64,000 bases of DNA from Pseudoxanthomonas sp. Root630 (GTDB lineage: Bacteria; Pseudomonadota; Gammaproteobacteria; Xanthomonadales; Xanthomonadaceae), in the NCBI RefSeq assembly GCF_001427585.1, contig NZ_LMGY01000017.1, positions 62,001 through 126,000 of the forward strand, in the 5' to 3' direction. The position numbers and the translations under genes are program-made. Below, in pieces: positions 8,931 through 20,957 of the stretch (position 1 is its first letter; every line of letters begins with the position of its first letter). Under the pieces are notes generated by a model. It searched no databases, was not told where the DNA came from, and saw nothing but the letters and a program-made list of their open reading frames with translations.

Positions 8931-10358
8931 ATGTCCGACATCAAGGAAGCCAAAGTCCCCGATATCGGTGACTACGACGGCGTACCGGTGATCGAGATCC
9001 TGGTCGCCGTGGGCGACACGGTGAAGAAGGACCAGGGCCTGGTCACGCTGGAATCGGACAAGGCGACGATGGAAGTGCCGTCGCCGTTCGCCGGCGTGGT
9101 GAAGGAGATCAAGGTCAAGCTGGGCGACGAGATCGCCGAAGGCGCCGTCGTCGCGCTGATCGAAACCAGCGAAGGCGCCGCCGAGGCCAAGCCGGCCGCC
9201 GCGCCGGCCCCCACGCCCGCCGCCGAGACCGGTACCAAGGTCGAACCCGTCGCCGTTTCGCCGACGCCGGACAAGATCGCCCAGCGCGAGATCGCGCAGG
9301 AGCGCGCCGCACCCGCCGTGGCGCCCGCCGCCTCGCGCGTGCTGGACGACAAGCCGGGCATCGATCCGGAAGCCTCGCCGCCGCGTACCCCGCCGGTCGA
9401 GTTCAATGCCGACCGCGTGCTCCCCGAGAAGGTGGCCTACGCCAGCCCCGCCGTGCGCCTGTTCGCGCGCGAGCTCGGCGTGGACCTCAATCAGGTCAGC
9501 GGCAGCGAGCGCGGTGGCCGCATCAGCAAGGAAGACGTGCAGAAGTACGTCAAGGGCGCGCTGGCCGGCGGCGTGTCCGCACCCGCCGCAGCAGGCGCAC
9601 CGGCCGCGGCCGGTGGCGGGCTGAACCTGCTGCCGTGGCCGAAGGTCGACTTCAGCAAGTTCGGCGAGACCGAAGTCGTCGCGCTGTCGCGCATCAAGAA
9701 GATTTCCGGCGCCAACCTGGCGCGCAACTGGGCGATGATCCCGCACGTCACCCAGCACGACCACGCCGACATCACCGACCTGGAAGCGCTGCGCGTGGCG
9801 CTGAACAAGGAAAACGAGAAGGCGGGCATCAAGCTGACCATGCTCGCCTTCCTGATGAAGGCCAGCGTCTCGGCGCTGAAGAAGTTCCCCGACTTCAACG
9901 CCTCGCTCGATGCCAGCGGCGAGAACCTCACGCTGAAGAAGTATTTCCACGTCGGTTTCGCCGCCGACACGCCGAACGGCCTGGTCGTGCCGGTGATCCG
10001 CGACGTCGACAAGAAGGGCGTCAACGAGATCGCGCAGGAAAGCGGCGAGCTGGCCAAGAAGGCGCGCGACGGCAAGCTCGGCCCGGCCGAGATGTCCGGC
10101 GGCTGCTTCTCGATCTCCTCGCTGGGCGGCATCGGCGGCGTGGCGTTCACTCCGATCGTCAATGCGCCGGAAGTCGCGATCCTCGGCGTGTCCAAGTCGT
10201 CGATCCAGCCGGTGTGGGACGGCAAGCAGTTCCAGCCGCGCCTGATGCTGCCGCTGTCGCTGAGCTACGACCACCGCGTGATCGACGGCGCCGCCGCGGC
10301 GCGCTTCACCGCCTACCTCGCCCAGTTGCTGGGCGACATGCGCCGCGTGCTGCTGTAA
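8931..10358 (+). CDS. aceF: Pyruvate dehydrogenase E2, dihydrolipoyllysine acetyltransferase
   Basis: A 475-residue E2 core enzyme that moves the acetyl group from lipoyl-lysine to CoA. Domains: one lipoyl domain (residues 3-80, lipoylated Lys44 in ESDKAT), an Ala/Pro-rich linker, a peripheral-subunit-binding domain (about 170-206, YASPAVRLFARELGVDL), another Ala/Pro linker, and the catalytic domain (about 240-475) with SYDHRVIDG giving His448 and Asp452. E. coli E2 has three lipoyl domains; here there is one, and two more lie on the neighbouring lpd product. The gene is separated from lpd by 13 bp. No E1 gene is in the window. Confidence 0.97.
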   Translation: MSDIKEAKVPDIGDYDGVPVIEILVAVGDTVKKDQGLVTLESDKATMEVPSPFAGVVKEIKVKLGDEIAEGAVVALIETSEGAAEAKPAAAPAPTPAAETGTKVEPVAVSPTPDKIAQREIAQERAAPAVAPAASRVLDDKPGIDPEASPPRTPPVEFNADRVLPEKVAYASPAVRLFARELGVDLNQVSGSERGGRISKEDVQKYVKGALAGGVSAPAAAGAPAAAGGGLNLLPWPKVDFSKFGETEVVALSRIKKISGANLARNWAMIPHVTQHDHADITDLEALRVALNKENEKAGIKLTMLAFLMKASVSALKKFPDFNASLDASGENLTLKKYFHVGFAADTPNGLVVPVIRDVDKKGVNEIAQESGELAKKARDGKLGPAEMSGGCFSISSLGGIGGVAFTPIVNAPEVAILGVSKSSIQPVWDGKQFQPRLMLPLSLSYDHRVIDGAAAARFTAYLAQLLGDMRRVLL

Positions 10359-10371
10359 GGAGACCGAGACC

Positions 10372-12510
10372 ATGGCGAACACGATCGAAGTCAAAGTCCC
10401 CGACATCGGCGATTACAGCGATGTGCCGGTCATCGAAATCCTGGTTGCCGTCGGCGACGCGGTGAAGAAGGACCAGGGCCTGGTCACGCTGGAATCGGAC
10501 AAGGCCACGCTGGAAGTGCCGTCCTCGGCCGCCGGCGTGGTGAAGGAAATCAAGGTCAAGCTCGGCGACGCGCTGTCCGAAGGCAGCGTCGTGGCGGTGC
10601 TGGAAGCCGAAGGCGCCGCCGTCTCCGCGCCCGCGCCGGCCGCACCTCCGGCACCTGCAACGCCGGCCCCGACGCCGGCTGCCGCCCCTGCGCCCGTTGT
10701 CCCGGCCGCATCGCCCGCCGCGCCCGGTGGTGGTGGGCTGATCGAAGCGAAGGTGCCTGATATCGGCGACTACGACGGCGTACCGGTCATCGAGATCCTG
10801 GTCGCCGTCGGCGACACGGTGAAGAAGGACCAGGGCCTGGTCACGCTGGAGTCGGACAAGGCGACGATGGAAGTGCCGTCGCCCGCTGCCGGCGTCATCA
10901 AGGAAATCAAGGTCAAGCTGGGCGATTCGCTGGCCGAAGGCAGCCTGGTCGCGATCCTGGAAGGCGAGGGCGCCACGGCGGCGCCCGCCAAGGCCGCCCC
11001 GGTGGCGCCGTCCCCGGCAGCGCCCGCTGCACCGGCGACCTCGGCGCCGAAGCCGGCCCTGGGCACCGGCAAGACCGCCGACATCGAATGCCGCATCGTC
11101 GTGATCGGGTCGGGCCCGGGTGGTTACACCGCCGCGTTCCGCGCCGCGGACCTCGGCCTCGACACCGTGCTGATCGAGCGTTACGAAACCCTCGGCGGCG
11201 TCTGCCTCAACGTGGGCTGCATCCCGTCGAAGGCCTTGCTGCATGCGGCGGCGCTGATCGAAGAAGCCTCGCACTCCGAAGACATCGGCATCAGCTTCGG
11301 CAAGCCGAAGATCGATATCGACAAGCTGCGCGGCTTCAAGCAGGACAAGGTGGTCGGCCAGTTCACCAAGGGCCTGGCCGGCATGGCCAAGCAGCGCAAG
11401 GTGCGCACCGTCACCGGCGTGGCGAAGTTCGTCTCGCCGAACGAGCTCGAGATCGTCGGCAGCGATGGCAAGACGCAGCTGCTGCGCTTCGAGCAATGCA
11501 TCATCGCCGCCGGCTCGCAGGCGGTGAAGCTGCCGAACTTCCCGTGGGACGATCCTCGCGTGATGGATTCCACCGATGCGCTGCAGCTGGCCGACGTGCC
11601 GAAGAAGCTGCTCGTGGTCGGTGGCGGCATCATCGGCCTGGAAATGGCGACGGTGTACCGCGCGCTGGGCGCGGAGGTGACCGTGGTCGAGTTCATGGAC
11701 CAGCTGATGCCGGGCGCCGACAAGGACCTGGTGAAGCCGCTGGCCGATCGCCTGAAGAAGCAGGGCGCGGTCGTGCACCTGAAGACCAAGGCCGCCAAGG
11801 TCGAGGCGTCGAAGAAGGGCATCACCGTGCACTTCGAAAGCGCCACCGAAGGCCAGAAGCCGGACCTGGAAACGGGCACGTGGGACCGCGTGCTGGTGGC
11901 TGTCGGCCGCTCGCCCAACGGCGGCAAGCTGGATGCCGGCAAGGCCGGCGTGACGGTCACCGACCGCGGTTTCATCCCGGTCGATGCGCAGATGCGTACC
12001 AACGTGCCGCACATCTTCGCCATCGGCGACCTGGTCGGCCAGCCGATGCTGGCGCACAAGGCGACGCACGAGGGCAAGCTGGCGGCGGAAGTGGCCGCCG
12101 GCGAGAAGAAGGAGTGGGTGGCGCGGGTGATCCCGTCGGTGGCCTACACCGATCCGGAAATCGCCTGGGTCGGCGTGACCGAGACCGAAGCCAAGGCCAA
12201 GGGCCTGAAGATCGGCGTGGGCAAGTTCCCGTGGGTGGCGTCGGCGCGCGCCGTCGGCATCGGTCGTGGTGAAGGCTCGACCAAGCTCATCTTCGACGAG
12301 CACACCCACCGCATCATCGGTGCCGGCATCGTCGGCGTGCATGCGGGCGATCTGATCAGCGAACTGGCGCTGGCGATCGAGATGGGCGCGGAAGCCGGCG
12401 ACATCGGCGCAACCATCCATCCGCACCCGACGCTCAGCGAATCTGTGGCGATGGCCGCCGAGGTCTACGAAGGCACCATCACCGACCTGTATATCCCGAA
12501 GAAGAAGTAA
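10372..12510 (+). CDS. lpd: Dihydrolipoyl dehydrogenase with two N-terminal lipoyl domains
   Basis: A 712-residue E3. It begins with two lipoyl domains (residues 3-80 with Lys44, and about 123-198 with Lys163) joined by Ala/Pro linkers, then a normal E3: the FAD-binding GSGPGG near 245, the redox disulfide Cys278/Cys283 in GGVCLNVGC, an NAD-binding GGGIIGLEMA, and the C-terminal HPHPTLSE with His685 and Glu690. It reoxidises dihydrolipoamide with NAD+. Lipoyl-E3 fusions are known in several Proteobacteria; the second lipoyl domain here is unusual and is nearly identical to that of AceF, also at the DNA level. Confidence 0.96.
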   Translation: MANTIEVKVPDIGDYSDVPVIEILVAVGDAVKKDQGLVTLESDKATLEVPSSAAGVVKEIKVKLGDALSEGSVVAVLEAEGAAVSAPAPAAPPAPATPAPTPAAAPAPVVPAASPAAPGGGGLIEAKVPDIGDYDGVPVIEILVAVGDTVKKDQGLVTLESDKATMEVPSPAAGVIKEIKVKLGDSLAEGSLVAILEGEGATAAPAKAAPVAPSPAAPAAPATSAPKPALGTGKTADIECRIVVIGSGPGGYTAAFRAADLGLDTVLIERYETLGGVCLNVGCIPSKALLHAAALIEEASHSEDIGISFGKPKIDIDKLRGFKQDKVVGQFTKGLAGMAKQRKVRTVTGVAKFVSPNELEIVGSDGKTQLLRFEQCIIAAGSQAVKLPNFPWDDPRVMDSTDALQLADVPKKLLVVGGGIIGLEMATVYRALGAEVTVVEFMDQLMPGADKDLVKPLADRLKKQGAVVHLKTKAAKVEASKKGITVHFESATEGQKPDLETGTWDRVLVAVGRSPNGGKLDAGKAGVTVTDRGFIPVDAQMRTNVPHIFAIGDLVGQPMLAHKATHEGKLAAEVAAGEKKEWVARVIPSVAYTDPEIAWVGVTETEAKAKGLKIGVGKFPWVASARAVGIGRGEGSTKLIFDEHTHRIIGAGIVGVHAGDLISELALAIEMGAEAGDIGATIHPHPTLSESVAMAAEVYEGTITDLYIPKKK

Positions 12511-12540
12511 GCCGTCCCCAGGCATCGCAGCAACGAAAAA

Positions 12541-12570
12541 GGCCGCGCTAATGCGCGGCCTTTCTCTTTT
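12541..12570 (+). terminator. Rho-independent terminator of aceF-lpd
   Basis: Stem GGCCGCGC / GCGCGGCC (12541-12548, 12553-12560) with a TAAT loop, an A-run before and TTTCTCTTTT after. The flanking A and T runs make it usable in both directions, so it may also end the convergent DUF2061 gene. Confidence 0.85.
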
Positions 12571-12581
12571 CGGCGAATGCG

Positions 12582-12785
12582 TCAGGCGGGCAGGGGCATC
12601 GCCCTCGCGGCACGCCGCGCCTCGATCCGCTTCCATACCTTCTCGTGGAAGTGGAACACCACCGTATTGGTCGCCGGCTCGATCAGCGCCAGCATGCCGC
12701 CCACCAGCAGGCGGCCGGTGAACAGGTAGCCCAGGGTGAAGGCCACCGAGAAATGCAGGATCGCGAAGCTCAGGGTCTTGTTCAT
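12582..12785 (-). CDS. Small DUF2061 membrane protein
   Basis: A 67-residue protein beginning MNKTLSFAILHFSVAFTLGYLFTG and ending in a basic tail. The two hydrophobic helices and the pattern ALIEPATNTVVFHFHEKVW are those of the DUF2061 family, whose function is unknown; some members lie near sulfur or respiratory genes. It is convergent with lpd and transcribed away from the atp operon. Its 5' side carries a run of hairpins listed separately. Confidence 0.8.
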   Translation of the reverse strand: MNKTLSFAILHFSVAFTLGYLFTGRLLVGGMLALIEPATNTVVFHFHEKVWKRIEARRAARAMPLPA

Positions 12786-12806
12786 GGCCGCACCAGACGC
12801 TCGAAG

Positions 12807-12936
12807 ATGAGAATTGATCTCATTGTGGGGCTGCCCATTGGCAAGTCCAATGGATTGATCGAGTTGGATTGATAGCGTCTGGCTATCGGTGCCTTTTCCC
12901 CCGAAAAGGCGAAGCCCCGGGGGCAGCCGGGGCTTC
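12807..12936. other. Array of five perfect short hairpins (possible structured RNA)
   Basis: Five inverted repeats follow one another: 12807-12823 (6-bp stem), 12835-12853 (7 bp, CCATTGG/CCAATGG), 12871-12887 (6 bp, GATAGC/GCTATC), 12891-12910 (8 bp, GCCTTTTC/GAAAAGGC) and 12911-12936 (10 bp, GAAGCCCCGG/CCGGGGCTTC), with loops of 4-6 nt. The last one is terminator-like but has no T-run on the plus strand. TGGATTGAT is also repeated directly at 12851 and 12865. This could be the leader of the minus-strand DUF2061 gene, a small RNA, or DNA sites; no known RNA family was recognised. Confidence 0.5.
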
Positions 12937-13213
12937 GGGAGGCCTGCGACGGAGCATCGGACGAGGAAGTTGAGCAGCAGGCCTTGGAGGGACTGACACG
13001 CGGTTTTCGCCAAAGTTCCGGAGAATCCGCAGGAAAATTCTGAATAGGGGAAACGGTTACATCCAGACAGGCCAAGGGCTGGCGGGCAAACGCGCCGTCG
13101 CCAGCGCTTTCGACCTTTGGCGGTTGTCCCGGAAATTGTCCCGCTGCTATACTTTTGCGGCTCGGCGAGGCGCTTTACCGCCTTGTACCCCGCCAATTCC
13201 GTAGGGCTTTCGT
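12937..13213. other. Remaining gap upstream of the atp operon
   Basis: No supported coding region. It holds the atp promoter (13124-13153, listed separately) and an A/T-richer patch around 13020-13070 with no clear feature. Confidence 0.6.
13124..13153 (+). promoter_or_regulatory. Probable promoter of the atp operon
   Basis: TTGTCC (13124-13129), 18 bp, TATACT (13148-13153), about 60 bp before atpI. TTGTCCCG is repeated at 13136-13143 inside the spacer. The -10 is a close match; the placement fits the first gene of the operon. Confidence 0.6.
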
Positions 13214-13585
13214 GTGCTGAATTCCGTCGCTGCGGGCCGGCGGCTAGTGTTGCGCGCCGCCGTCTGGCAGACGGTCGCGGTACTGCTGGTCGCGCTGCTG
13301 TTCCTGCTCTGGGGCGTGCCCCACGCAGTCGCGGCGGCCGTCGGAGGGTTGGCGATCGTGGCTGGCGCACTGCTGGCGGCCTGGATGGCCTTCGGCGGTG
13401 GCGTACTCGGCGCCGTTTCGGCGGTGCTGAGGCTGGTCGCGGGGATGGTGGTGAAGTGGGTCGTGGTGATCGGCGTGCTGGTGATGGGCGCGGGGCTGTA
13501 CAAGCTGCCCCCGCTGCCCCTGATGGCAGGCGTGGTCGCCGGACTGGTGGCACAGATGCTGGCTGCGGTTGGCAAGCAGCGATAA
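13214..13585 (+). CDS. atpI: ATP synthase accessory protein AtpI
   Basis: A 123-residue protein with four hydrophobic helices, first gene of the ATP synthase operon and 29 bp before atpB. AtpI proteins help assemble the c-ring and are poorly conserved; identification rests on size, topology (RAAVWQTVAVLLVALLF, HAVAAAVGGLAIVAGALL, two further helices) and position. It uses a GTG start at 13214. Confidence 0.85.
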   Translation: MLNSVAAGRRLVLRAAVWQTVAVLLVALLFLLWGVPHAVAAAVGGLAIVAGALLAAWMAFGGGVLGAVSAVLRLVAGMVVKWVVVIGVLVMGAGLYKLPPLPLMAGVVAGLVAQMLAAVGKQR

Positions 13586-13614
13586 ACCCAATCTAGACGA
13601 AAGGTTTCCGACAC

Positions 13615-14412
13615 ATGGCGGGCGAGGCTCTAACTCCCACCACCTACATCCAGCACCACCTGAAGAACCTCACGGCCCAGGTGGGCGGTGATGGTCCCTT
13701 CTGGACGATCAACGTCGACACGTTCGTGACGGCCGTGCTGATGGGGCTGCTGATCGTGTTCGCGTTCTGGCTGGCTACCCGCAAGGCGACCGCCGGCGTG
13801 CCGGGCAAGTGGCAGGCCTTCGTCGAGATCATGCTCGAGTTCGTCGACAAGCAGGCCCGCGACACCTACCACGGGACCAGCAAGCTGGTGACGCCCATCG
13901 CGATCACCATCTTCTTCTGGATCCTGATGATGAACCTGCTGAAGATGATCCCGGCAGACTTCATCGCCAAGCCGCTCGAACTGCTGGGCGTGGGCTACTG
14001 GAAGCCGGTCCCCACCGCCGACGTCAATGCCACCCTGGGCATGTCGATCAGCGTGTTCTTCCTGATGATCGTCTTCGCCTTCCGCTCGAAGGGCTTCGGC
14101 GGCTTCGCCAAGGAGTTCCTGACGGCACCGTTCGGCAAGTGGATGATGCCGTTCAACCTGATCCTCAACATCGTCGAATGGGTCAGCAAGCCCATCTCCC
14201 TGGCGATGCGACTGTTCGGCAACATGTTCGGCGGCGAGATCGTGTTCCTGCTGATCTGGGTGCTGGGCGGCGCGGGCATCGTCGGCATGTTCGGCGGCGC
14301 GGTATTCGGCCTGGGCTGGATGCTGTTCCACCTGCTCGTCATCCCGCTGCAGGCGTTCATCTTCATGATGCTGTCGATCGTCTACCTCAGCTTGTCGGAA
14401 GACAGCCACTAA
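13615..14412 (+). CDS. atpB: F0F1 ATP synthase subunit a
   Basis: A 265-residue membrane subunit that forms the proton half-channels against the c-ring. The essential arginine is Arg199 in SLAMRLFGNMFGGE, and the C-terminal helices (LLVIPLQAFIFMMLSIVYLSLS) are typical. Length is normal for Gammaproteobacteria. It is followed by atpE after 66 bp. Confidence 0.97.
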   Translation: MAGEALTPTTYIQHHLKNLTAQVGGDGPFWTINVDTFVTAVLMGLLIVFAFWLATRKATAGVPGKWQAFVEIMLEFVDKQARDTYHGTSKLVTPIAITIFFWILMMNLLKMIPADFIAKPLELLGVGYWKPVPTADVNATLGMSISVFFLMIVFAFRSKGFGGFAKEFLTAPFGKWMMPFNLILNIVEWVSKPISLAMRLFGNMFGGEIVFLLIWVLGGAGIVGMFGGAVFGLGWMLFHLLVIPLQAFIFMMLSIVYLSLSEDSH

Positions 14413-14463
14413 CGTTTCCGCTTCACCGTTTCGCCTTTTACCATCCACCTTTCAAGCACTTAA

Positions 14464-14781
<318 letters not shown>

Positions 14782-14887
14782 GAAGCCGCGTGAAGCCTGA
14801 CCGCGGCGGTTCGCCCCCGCGGTCGGCCATCAGGCGTCGCTGGGCGCGCGCGTTGTGCGCGGGCCCTTCCTCACCGGCAGGTTTACG

Positions 14888-15358
14888 ATGAATATCAATC
14901 TCACTCTGTTCGCCCAGGCGCTGGCCTTCGCTGGCCTGATCTGGATCATTGCGACCAAAATCTGGCCGCCGCTGCTGGCCGCCATCGAAGAGCGCCAGCA
15001 GAAGATCGCTGACGGCCTCGCCGCTGCAGACCGCGCCAAGCGCGACCTGGAGCAGGCCGGGGACCAGGTCAACGAGGCGTTGAAGGAAGCCCGCGTCAAG
15101 GCCAACGAGATCATCGATCAGGCCCACGCGCGTGCGAACCAGATCGTCGATGCGGCCAAGAACGAAGCGATCGCCGAAGCCAACCGCCAGAAAGAACTGG
15201 CGCAGGCCGAGATCGATGCCGCCGCCACGCGTGCCCGCGAAGATCTGCGCAAGCAGGTGTCCGCGCTGGCCGTCAGCGGTGCCGAGAAGCTGTTGAAGCG
15301 CGAAATCGACGCCAACGCCCACAAGGCGCTGCTCGACGAACTCGCCGCCGAAATCTGA
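14888..15358 (+). CDS. atpF: F0F1 ATP synthase subunit b
   Basis: A 156-residue peripheral-stalk subunit, the usual length. The start at 14888 ([20 protein letters not shown]) begins the single N-terminal membrane helix; an in-frame upstream start would add a charged tail that the family lacks. The remainder is a long charged coiled coil that bridges F0 to the delta subunit. Confidence 0.96.
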   Translation: MNINLTLFAQALAFAGLIWIIATKIWPPLLAAIEERQQKIADGLAAADRAKRDLEQAGDQVNEALKEARVKANEIIDQAHARANQIVDAAKNEAIAEANRQKELAQAEIDAAATRAREDLRKQVSALAVSGAEKLLKREIDANAHKALLDELAAEI

Positions 15359-15375
15359 TCCGGACGATCTGATCG

Positions 15376-15903
15376 ATGAGCCAGGCCCTGACTGTCGCCC
15401 GCCCCTACGCCCGCGCCGCCTTCGCGACGGCGCGCGACGAAGGCAACTTCGCCGCCTGGTCGCAGGCGCTGGGTTTCGCTGCGCATGCCGCGGCGGACCC
15501 GCGCGTGGCCGCGCTGCTGCCGAATCCGCAGCTGCTGCCCGAGGTGGCGGTGTCGCTGTTGGCGCCCGATGGCGCCAGCGAGGCGTTCACCCGCTTCCTG
15601 GGCGTCCTCGCCGATGCGCGCCGCCTGCCGCAGCTGCCGGAAATCGCCGGCCTGTTCGAAGAGCTGCGCGCCGAGGCCGAGCATGTCGTGAAGGCGAAGG
15701 TCACCTCCGCCACGGCCCTGCCCGCCGGCGAACTCGACGTGATCAAGGCCGCGCTGAAGAAGCGCTTCGGCCGCGAGGTCGAGGTGGAGACGGCGGTCGA
15801 CGCGTCGCTGATCGGCGGCGCCGTGATCGATGCCGGCAGCGTGGTGATCGACGGCTCGCTGAAAGGCAAGCTGGCGCGCCTGCAGTCGGCGCTGACGCAC
15901 TGA
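15376..15903 (+). CDS. atpH: F0F1 ATP synthase subunit delta
   Basis: A 175-residue stalk protein starting [19 protein letters not shown], the conserved helix that binds the alpha subunit N-terminus, and ending with the [23 protein letters not shown] motif that meets subunit b. It lies 17 bp after atpF and before atpA, the standard order. Confidence 0.96.
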   Translation: MSQALTVARPYARAAFATARDEGNFAAWSQALGFAAHAAADPRVAALLPNPQLLPEVAVSLLAPDGASEAFTRFLGVLADARRLPQLPEIAGLFEELRAEAEHVVKAKVTSATALPAGELDVIKAALKKRFGREVEVETAVDASLIGGAVIDAGSVVIDGSLKGKLARLQSALTH

Positions 15904-15949
15904 ATTCCCATTGAACCGCCGCGCGCAAGCCGGCACACAGGACTTACCC

Positions 15950-17497
<1,548 letters not shown>

Positions 17498-17509
17498 GAG
17501 CGGGAGCCC

Positions 17510-17577
17510 GGGAACGGGGACCGGGGAATGGCAGTTCGCTGCACACCCTCATTCCCCGATCCCCGATCCCCGTTCCC
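17510..17577. repeat. Long GGGGAA/TTCCCC hairpin between atpA and atpG
   Basis: The arm at 17510-17530 (GGGAACGGGG then CCGGGGAATG) is complementary to 17550-17577 (CATTCCCCG then CCCCGTTCCC), which carries one extra GATCCCC unit. The loop is about 19 nt. It resembles GGGGAA-rich palindromes scattered through xanthomonad genomes. Inside the operon it may stabilise or process mRNA between alpha and gamma; it has no T-run. Confidence 0.7.
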
Positions 17578-17601
17578 TAAAGCGAGCAAAGCGAGCGAGA
17601 C

Positions 17602-18465
17602 ATGGCAGGCGGAAGAGAAATCAAAACCAAGATCAAGAGCGTGCAGAACACCCGCAAGGTGACGCGCGCGCTCGAGATGGTCTCGGCCTCCAAGATCCGC
17701 AAGGCGCAGGACCGCATGAAGACCTCGCGCCCGTACGCGCGCGCGATGAAGCAGGTGATCGGCCACCTGGCCCAGGCCAACACCGACTACCAGCACCCCT
17801 TCATGGTGGAGCGCAAGGACGTCAAGCGCGTCGGCTTCATCATCGTTTCGTCCGACCGCGGCCTGGCCGGCGGCCTGAACAACAACCTGTTCCGCAAGAT
17901 GCTCGGCGAGATCCGCCAGTGGAACGAGAAGGGCGTCGAGGTCGACGTGGTCACCATCGGCCAGAAGGCCTCGGTGTACTTCCGCCGGGTCAAGGTCAAC
18001 ATGCTGGCCAGCGTGTCCCACCTGGGCGATTCGCCCAAGCTGGACCAGCTGATCGGCGTGATCAAGGTGATGCTGGACGCCTACACCGAAGGCTCGCTGG
18101 ACCGCGTGTTCGTCGTCTACAACGACTTCGTCAACACGATGACCCAGCGCGCCGCGTTCGACCAGCTGCTGCCGCTGCCTGCGGCGGAAACGCAGGTCGC
18201 GCACCACGACTGGGACTACATCTACGAACCCGATGCCGCGACCGTGCTCGACCACGTGATCACGCGCTACATCGAGTCGCTGGTGTACCAGGCCGTGCTG
18301 GAGAACATCGCGTCCGAGCATGCGGCGCGCATGGTGGCCATGAAGGCCGCCAGCGACAACGCCAACAAGCTCATCGGTACCCTGCAGCTGGTCTACAACA
18401 AGGCTCGCCAGGCGGCGATCACCCAGGAAATCTCCGAAATCGTCGGCGGCGCGGCGGCAGTCTGA
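17602..18465 (+). CDS. atpG: F0F1 ATP synthase subunit gamma
   Basis: A 287-residue rotor shaft subunit. The N-terminus ([31 protein letters not shown]) and C-terminus ([29 protein letters not shown]) are the conserved coiled-coil ends that rotate inside the alpha3beta3 ring. It follows atpA after a 104-bp gap that holds the GGGGAA hairpin, the largest spacing in this operon. Confidence 0.97.
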   Translation: MAGGREIKTKIKSVQNTRKVTRALEMVSASKIRKAQDRMKTSRPYARAMKQVIGHLAQANTDYQHPFMVERKDVKRVGFIIVSSDRGLAGGLNNNLFRKMLGEIRQWNEKGVEVDVVTIGQKASVYFRRVKVNMLASVSHLGDSPKLDQLIGVIKVMLDAYTEGSLDRVFVVYNDFVNTMTQRAAFDQLLPLPAAETQVAHHDWDYIYEPDAATVLDHVITRYIESLVYQAVLENIASEHAARMVAMKAASDNANKLIGTLQLVYNKARQAAITQEISEIVGGAAAV

Positions 18466-18492
18466 CGCGCGTAGTCACAAGAATTCATCTAG

Positions 18493-19911
<1,419 letters not shown>

Positions 19912-19919
19912 GCACCTGA

Positions 19920-19970
19920 GGCGGGCTTCGGCCCGCCTTCGCGGCAATCCGTGGCGGACCCGGGTCCGCC
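19920..19970. repeat. Two hairpins between atpD and atpC, one a GTAG-headed REP
   Basis: 19920-19937 is a GGCGGGC-TTCG-GCCCGCC stem-loop. 19953-19970 is the perfect palindrome GGCGGACCCGGGTCCGCC; read on the minus strand it is preceded by GTAG (CTAC at 19971-19974 on plus), the head of xanthomonad REP elements. No T-run follows, so read-through into atpC is expected. Confidence 0.65.
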
Positions 19971-19991
19971 CTACACGGCAAAGAGAGTTCC

Positions 19992-20414
19992 ATGAGCACC
20001 ATCCGTTGCGACATCGTCAGCGCCGAGCAGGAAATCTTCCACGGTGAAGCCACCCTGGTCGTCGCCACCGGCGAGCTGGGCGAACTCGGCATCGCGCCGA
20101 AGCACGCGCCGCTGATCACCCGCCTGAAGCCGGGCAAGGTGGTGGTGACGCTGGTCAGTGGCGAGCAGCTGGACTTCGCCATCTCCGGCGGCATCCTCGA
20201 GGTGCAGCCACAGGTCGTCACCGTGCTGGCGGACACCGCCGTGCGCGCGACCGACATCGACGAAGCGCAGGTCCGCAAGGCGAAGGAAGAAGCCGAGCGC
20301 GTGCTGTCCCACAAGGATCCGAAGATGAGCGTGGAAGAAGCCCAGGCCCAGCTGGCCATGAGCATCGCCCAGCTCAGCGCGCTGGAGCGCCTGCGCAAGA
20401 ACCTCAAGCACTGA
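19992..20414 (+). CDS. atpC: F0F1 ATP synthase subunit epsilon
   Basis: A 140-residue subunit with the N-terminal beta-sandwich ([39 protein letters not shown]) and a C-terminal helical hairpin that can inhibit hydrolysis. It is the last gene of the operon and is followed by a terminator. Confidence 0.96.
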   Translation: MSTIRCDIVSAEQEIFHGEATLVVATGELGELGIAPKHAPLITRLKPGKVVVTLVSGEQLDFAISGGILEVQPQVVTVLADTAVRATDIDEAQVRKAKEEAERVLSHKDPKMSVEEAQAQLAMSIAQLSALERLRKNLKH

Positions 20415-20441
20415 GGCCCCCGCGCGAACGCTTCATCGGAA

Positions 20442-20466
20442 ACGCCGGCCTCGCGCCGGCGTTTTC
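20442..20466 (+). terminator. Terminator of the atp operon
   Basis: Stem AACGCCGGC (20442-20450) / GCCGGCGTT (20456-20464), loop CTCGC, then TTTTCATT. It lies 28 bp after the atpC stop. Confidence 0.85.
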
Positions 20467-20473
20467 ATTCGCG

Positions 20474-20884
20474 CTAGCGGTAGACCACATGCCGCCAGAG
20501 GAAGAAGGCCACGATGGCCAATACGCCTTCCACCAGCGGCTTGGCCAGACAGGCATGCGCCAGGCCCAATGACGTGGCTACCCAGGCCATCGCCAGCGTG
20601 CTCACCACCGTCAGCGGTACCCACACCAGCAGGAACTTGGCGAACCGCCACCAGCCCAGGCGTGCGGCGCCGTCGCGCGCGAAGGTCACGCGCCCGTTCA
20701 ACCAGAAGCCGAGCAGCGCGCCGCTGACGCGACCGGCCAGGTTGCCCGGTGCGGCCGGCACGCCGAACGCGGTCAGGCCGACGAAGACCAGCCAGTCCAG
20801 CAGCAGCTGCGCCAGCCCCACGATGAGGAAGCTGCTGCCTTCGCGCAGGAAGTCCTTGAGGCGCTGGCGACGATCTGGGTCCAT
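20474..20884 (-). CDS. GtrA-family membrane protein
   Basis: A 136-residue protein with four hydrophobic helices and the GtrA pattern (FLIVGLAQLLLDWLVFVGL, NLAGRVSGALLGFWLNGRVTF, C-terminal FFLWRHVVYR). GtrA proteins are thought to flip polyprenyl-phosphate-linked sugars across the inner membrane. The start at 20884 (MDPDRRQRLKDFL) leaves no overlap with the divergent GT2 gene; an in-frame ATG at 20896 is possible. The divergent GT2 enzyme is a natural partner: one loads the lipid carrier, the other translocates it. Confidence 0.85.
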   Translation of the reverse strand: MDPDRRQRLKDFLREGSSFLIVGLAQLLLDWLVFVGLTAFGVPAAPGNLAGRVSGALLGFWLNGRVTFARDGAARLGWWRFAKFLLVWVPLTVVSTLAMAWVATSLGLAHACLAKPLVEGVLAIVAFFLWRHVVYR

Positions 20885-20957
20885 GGGGCAATGCATCTGG
20901 GGGCAGGAGGCGCGCCGTGTAATATTCGCATCGCCCGCACGCCCACGGTAATCCCCC

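Noticed and set aside
12872..12886. OxyR site ATAG-N7-CTAT
   Set aside because: The core fits, but the inner bases do not match the consensus and no second pair lies at the right distance. It is better explained as one stem of the hairpin array.
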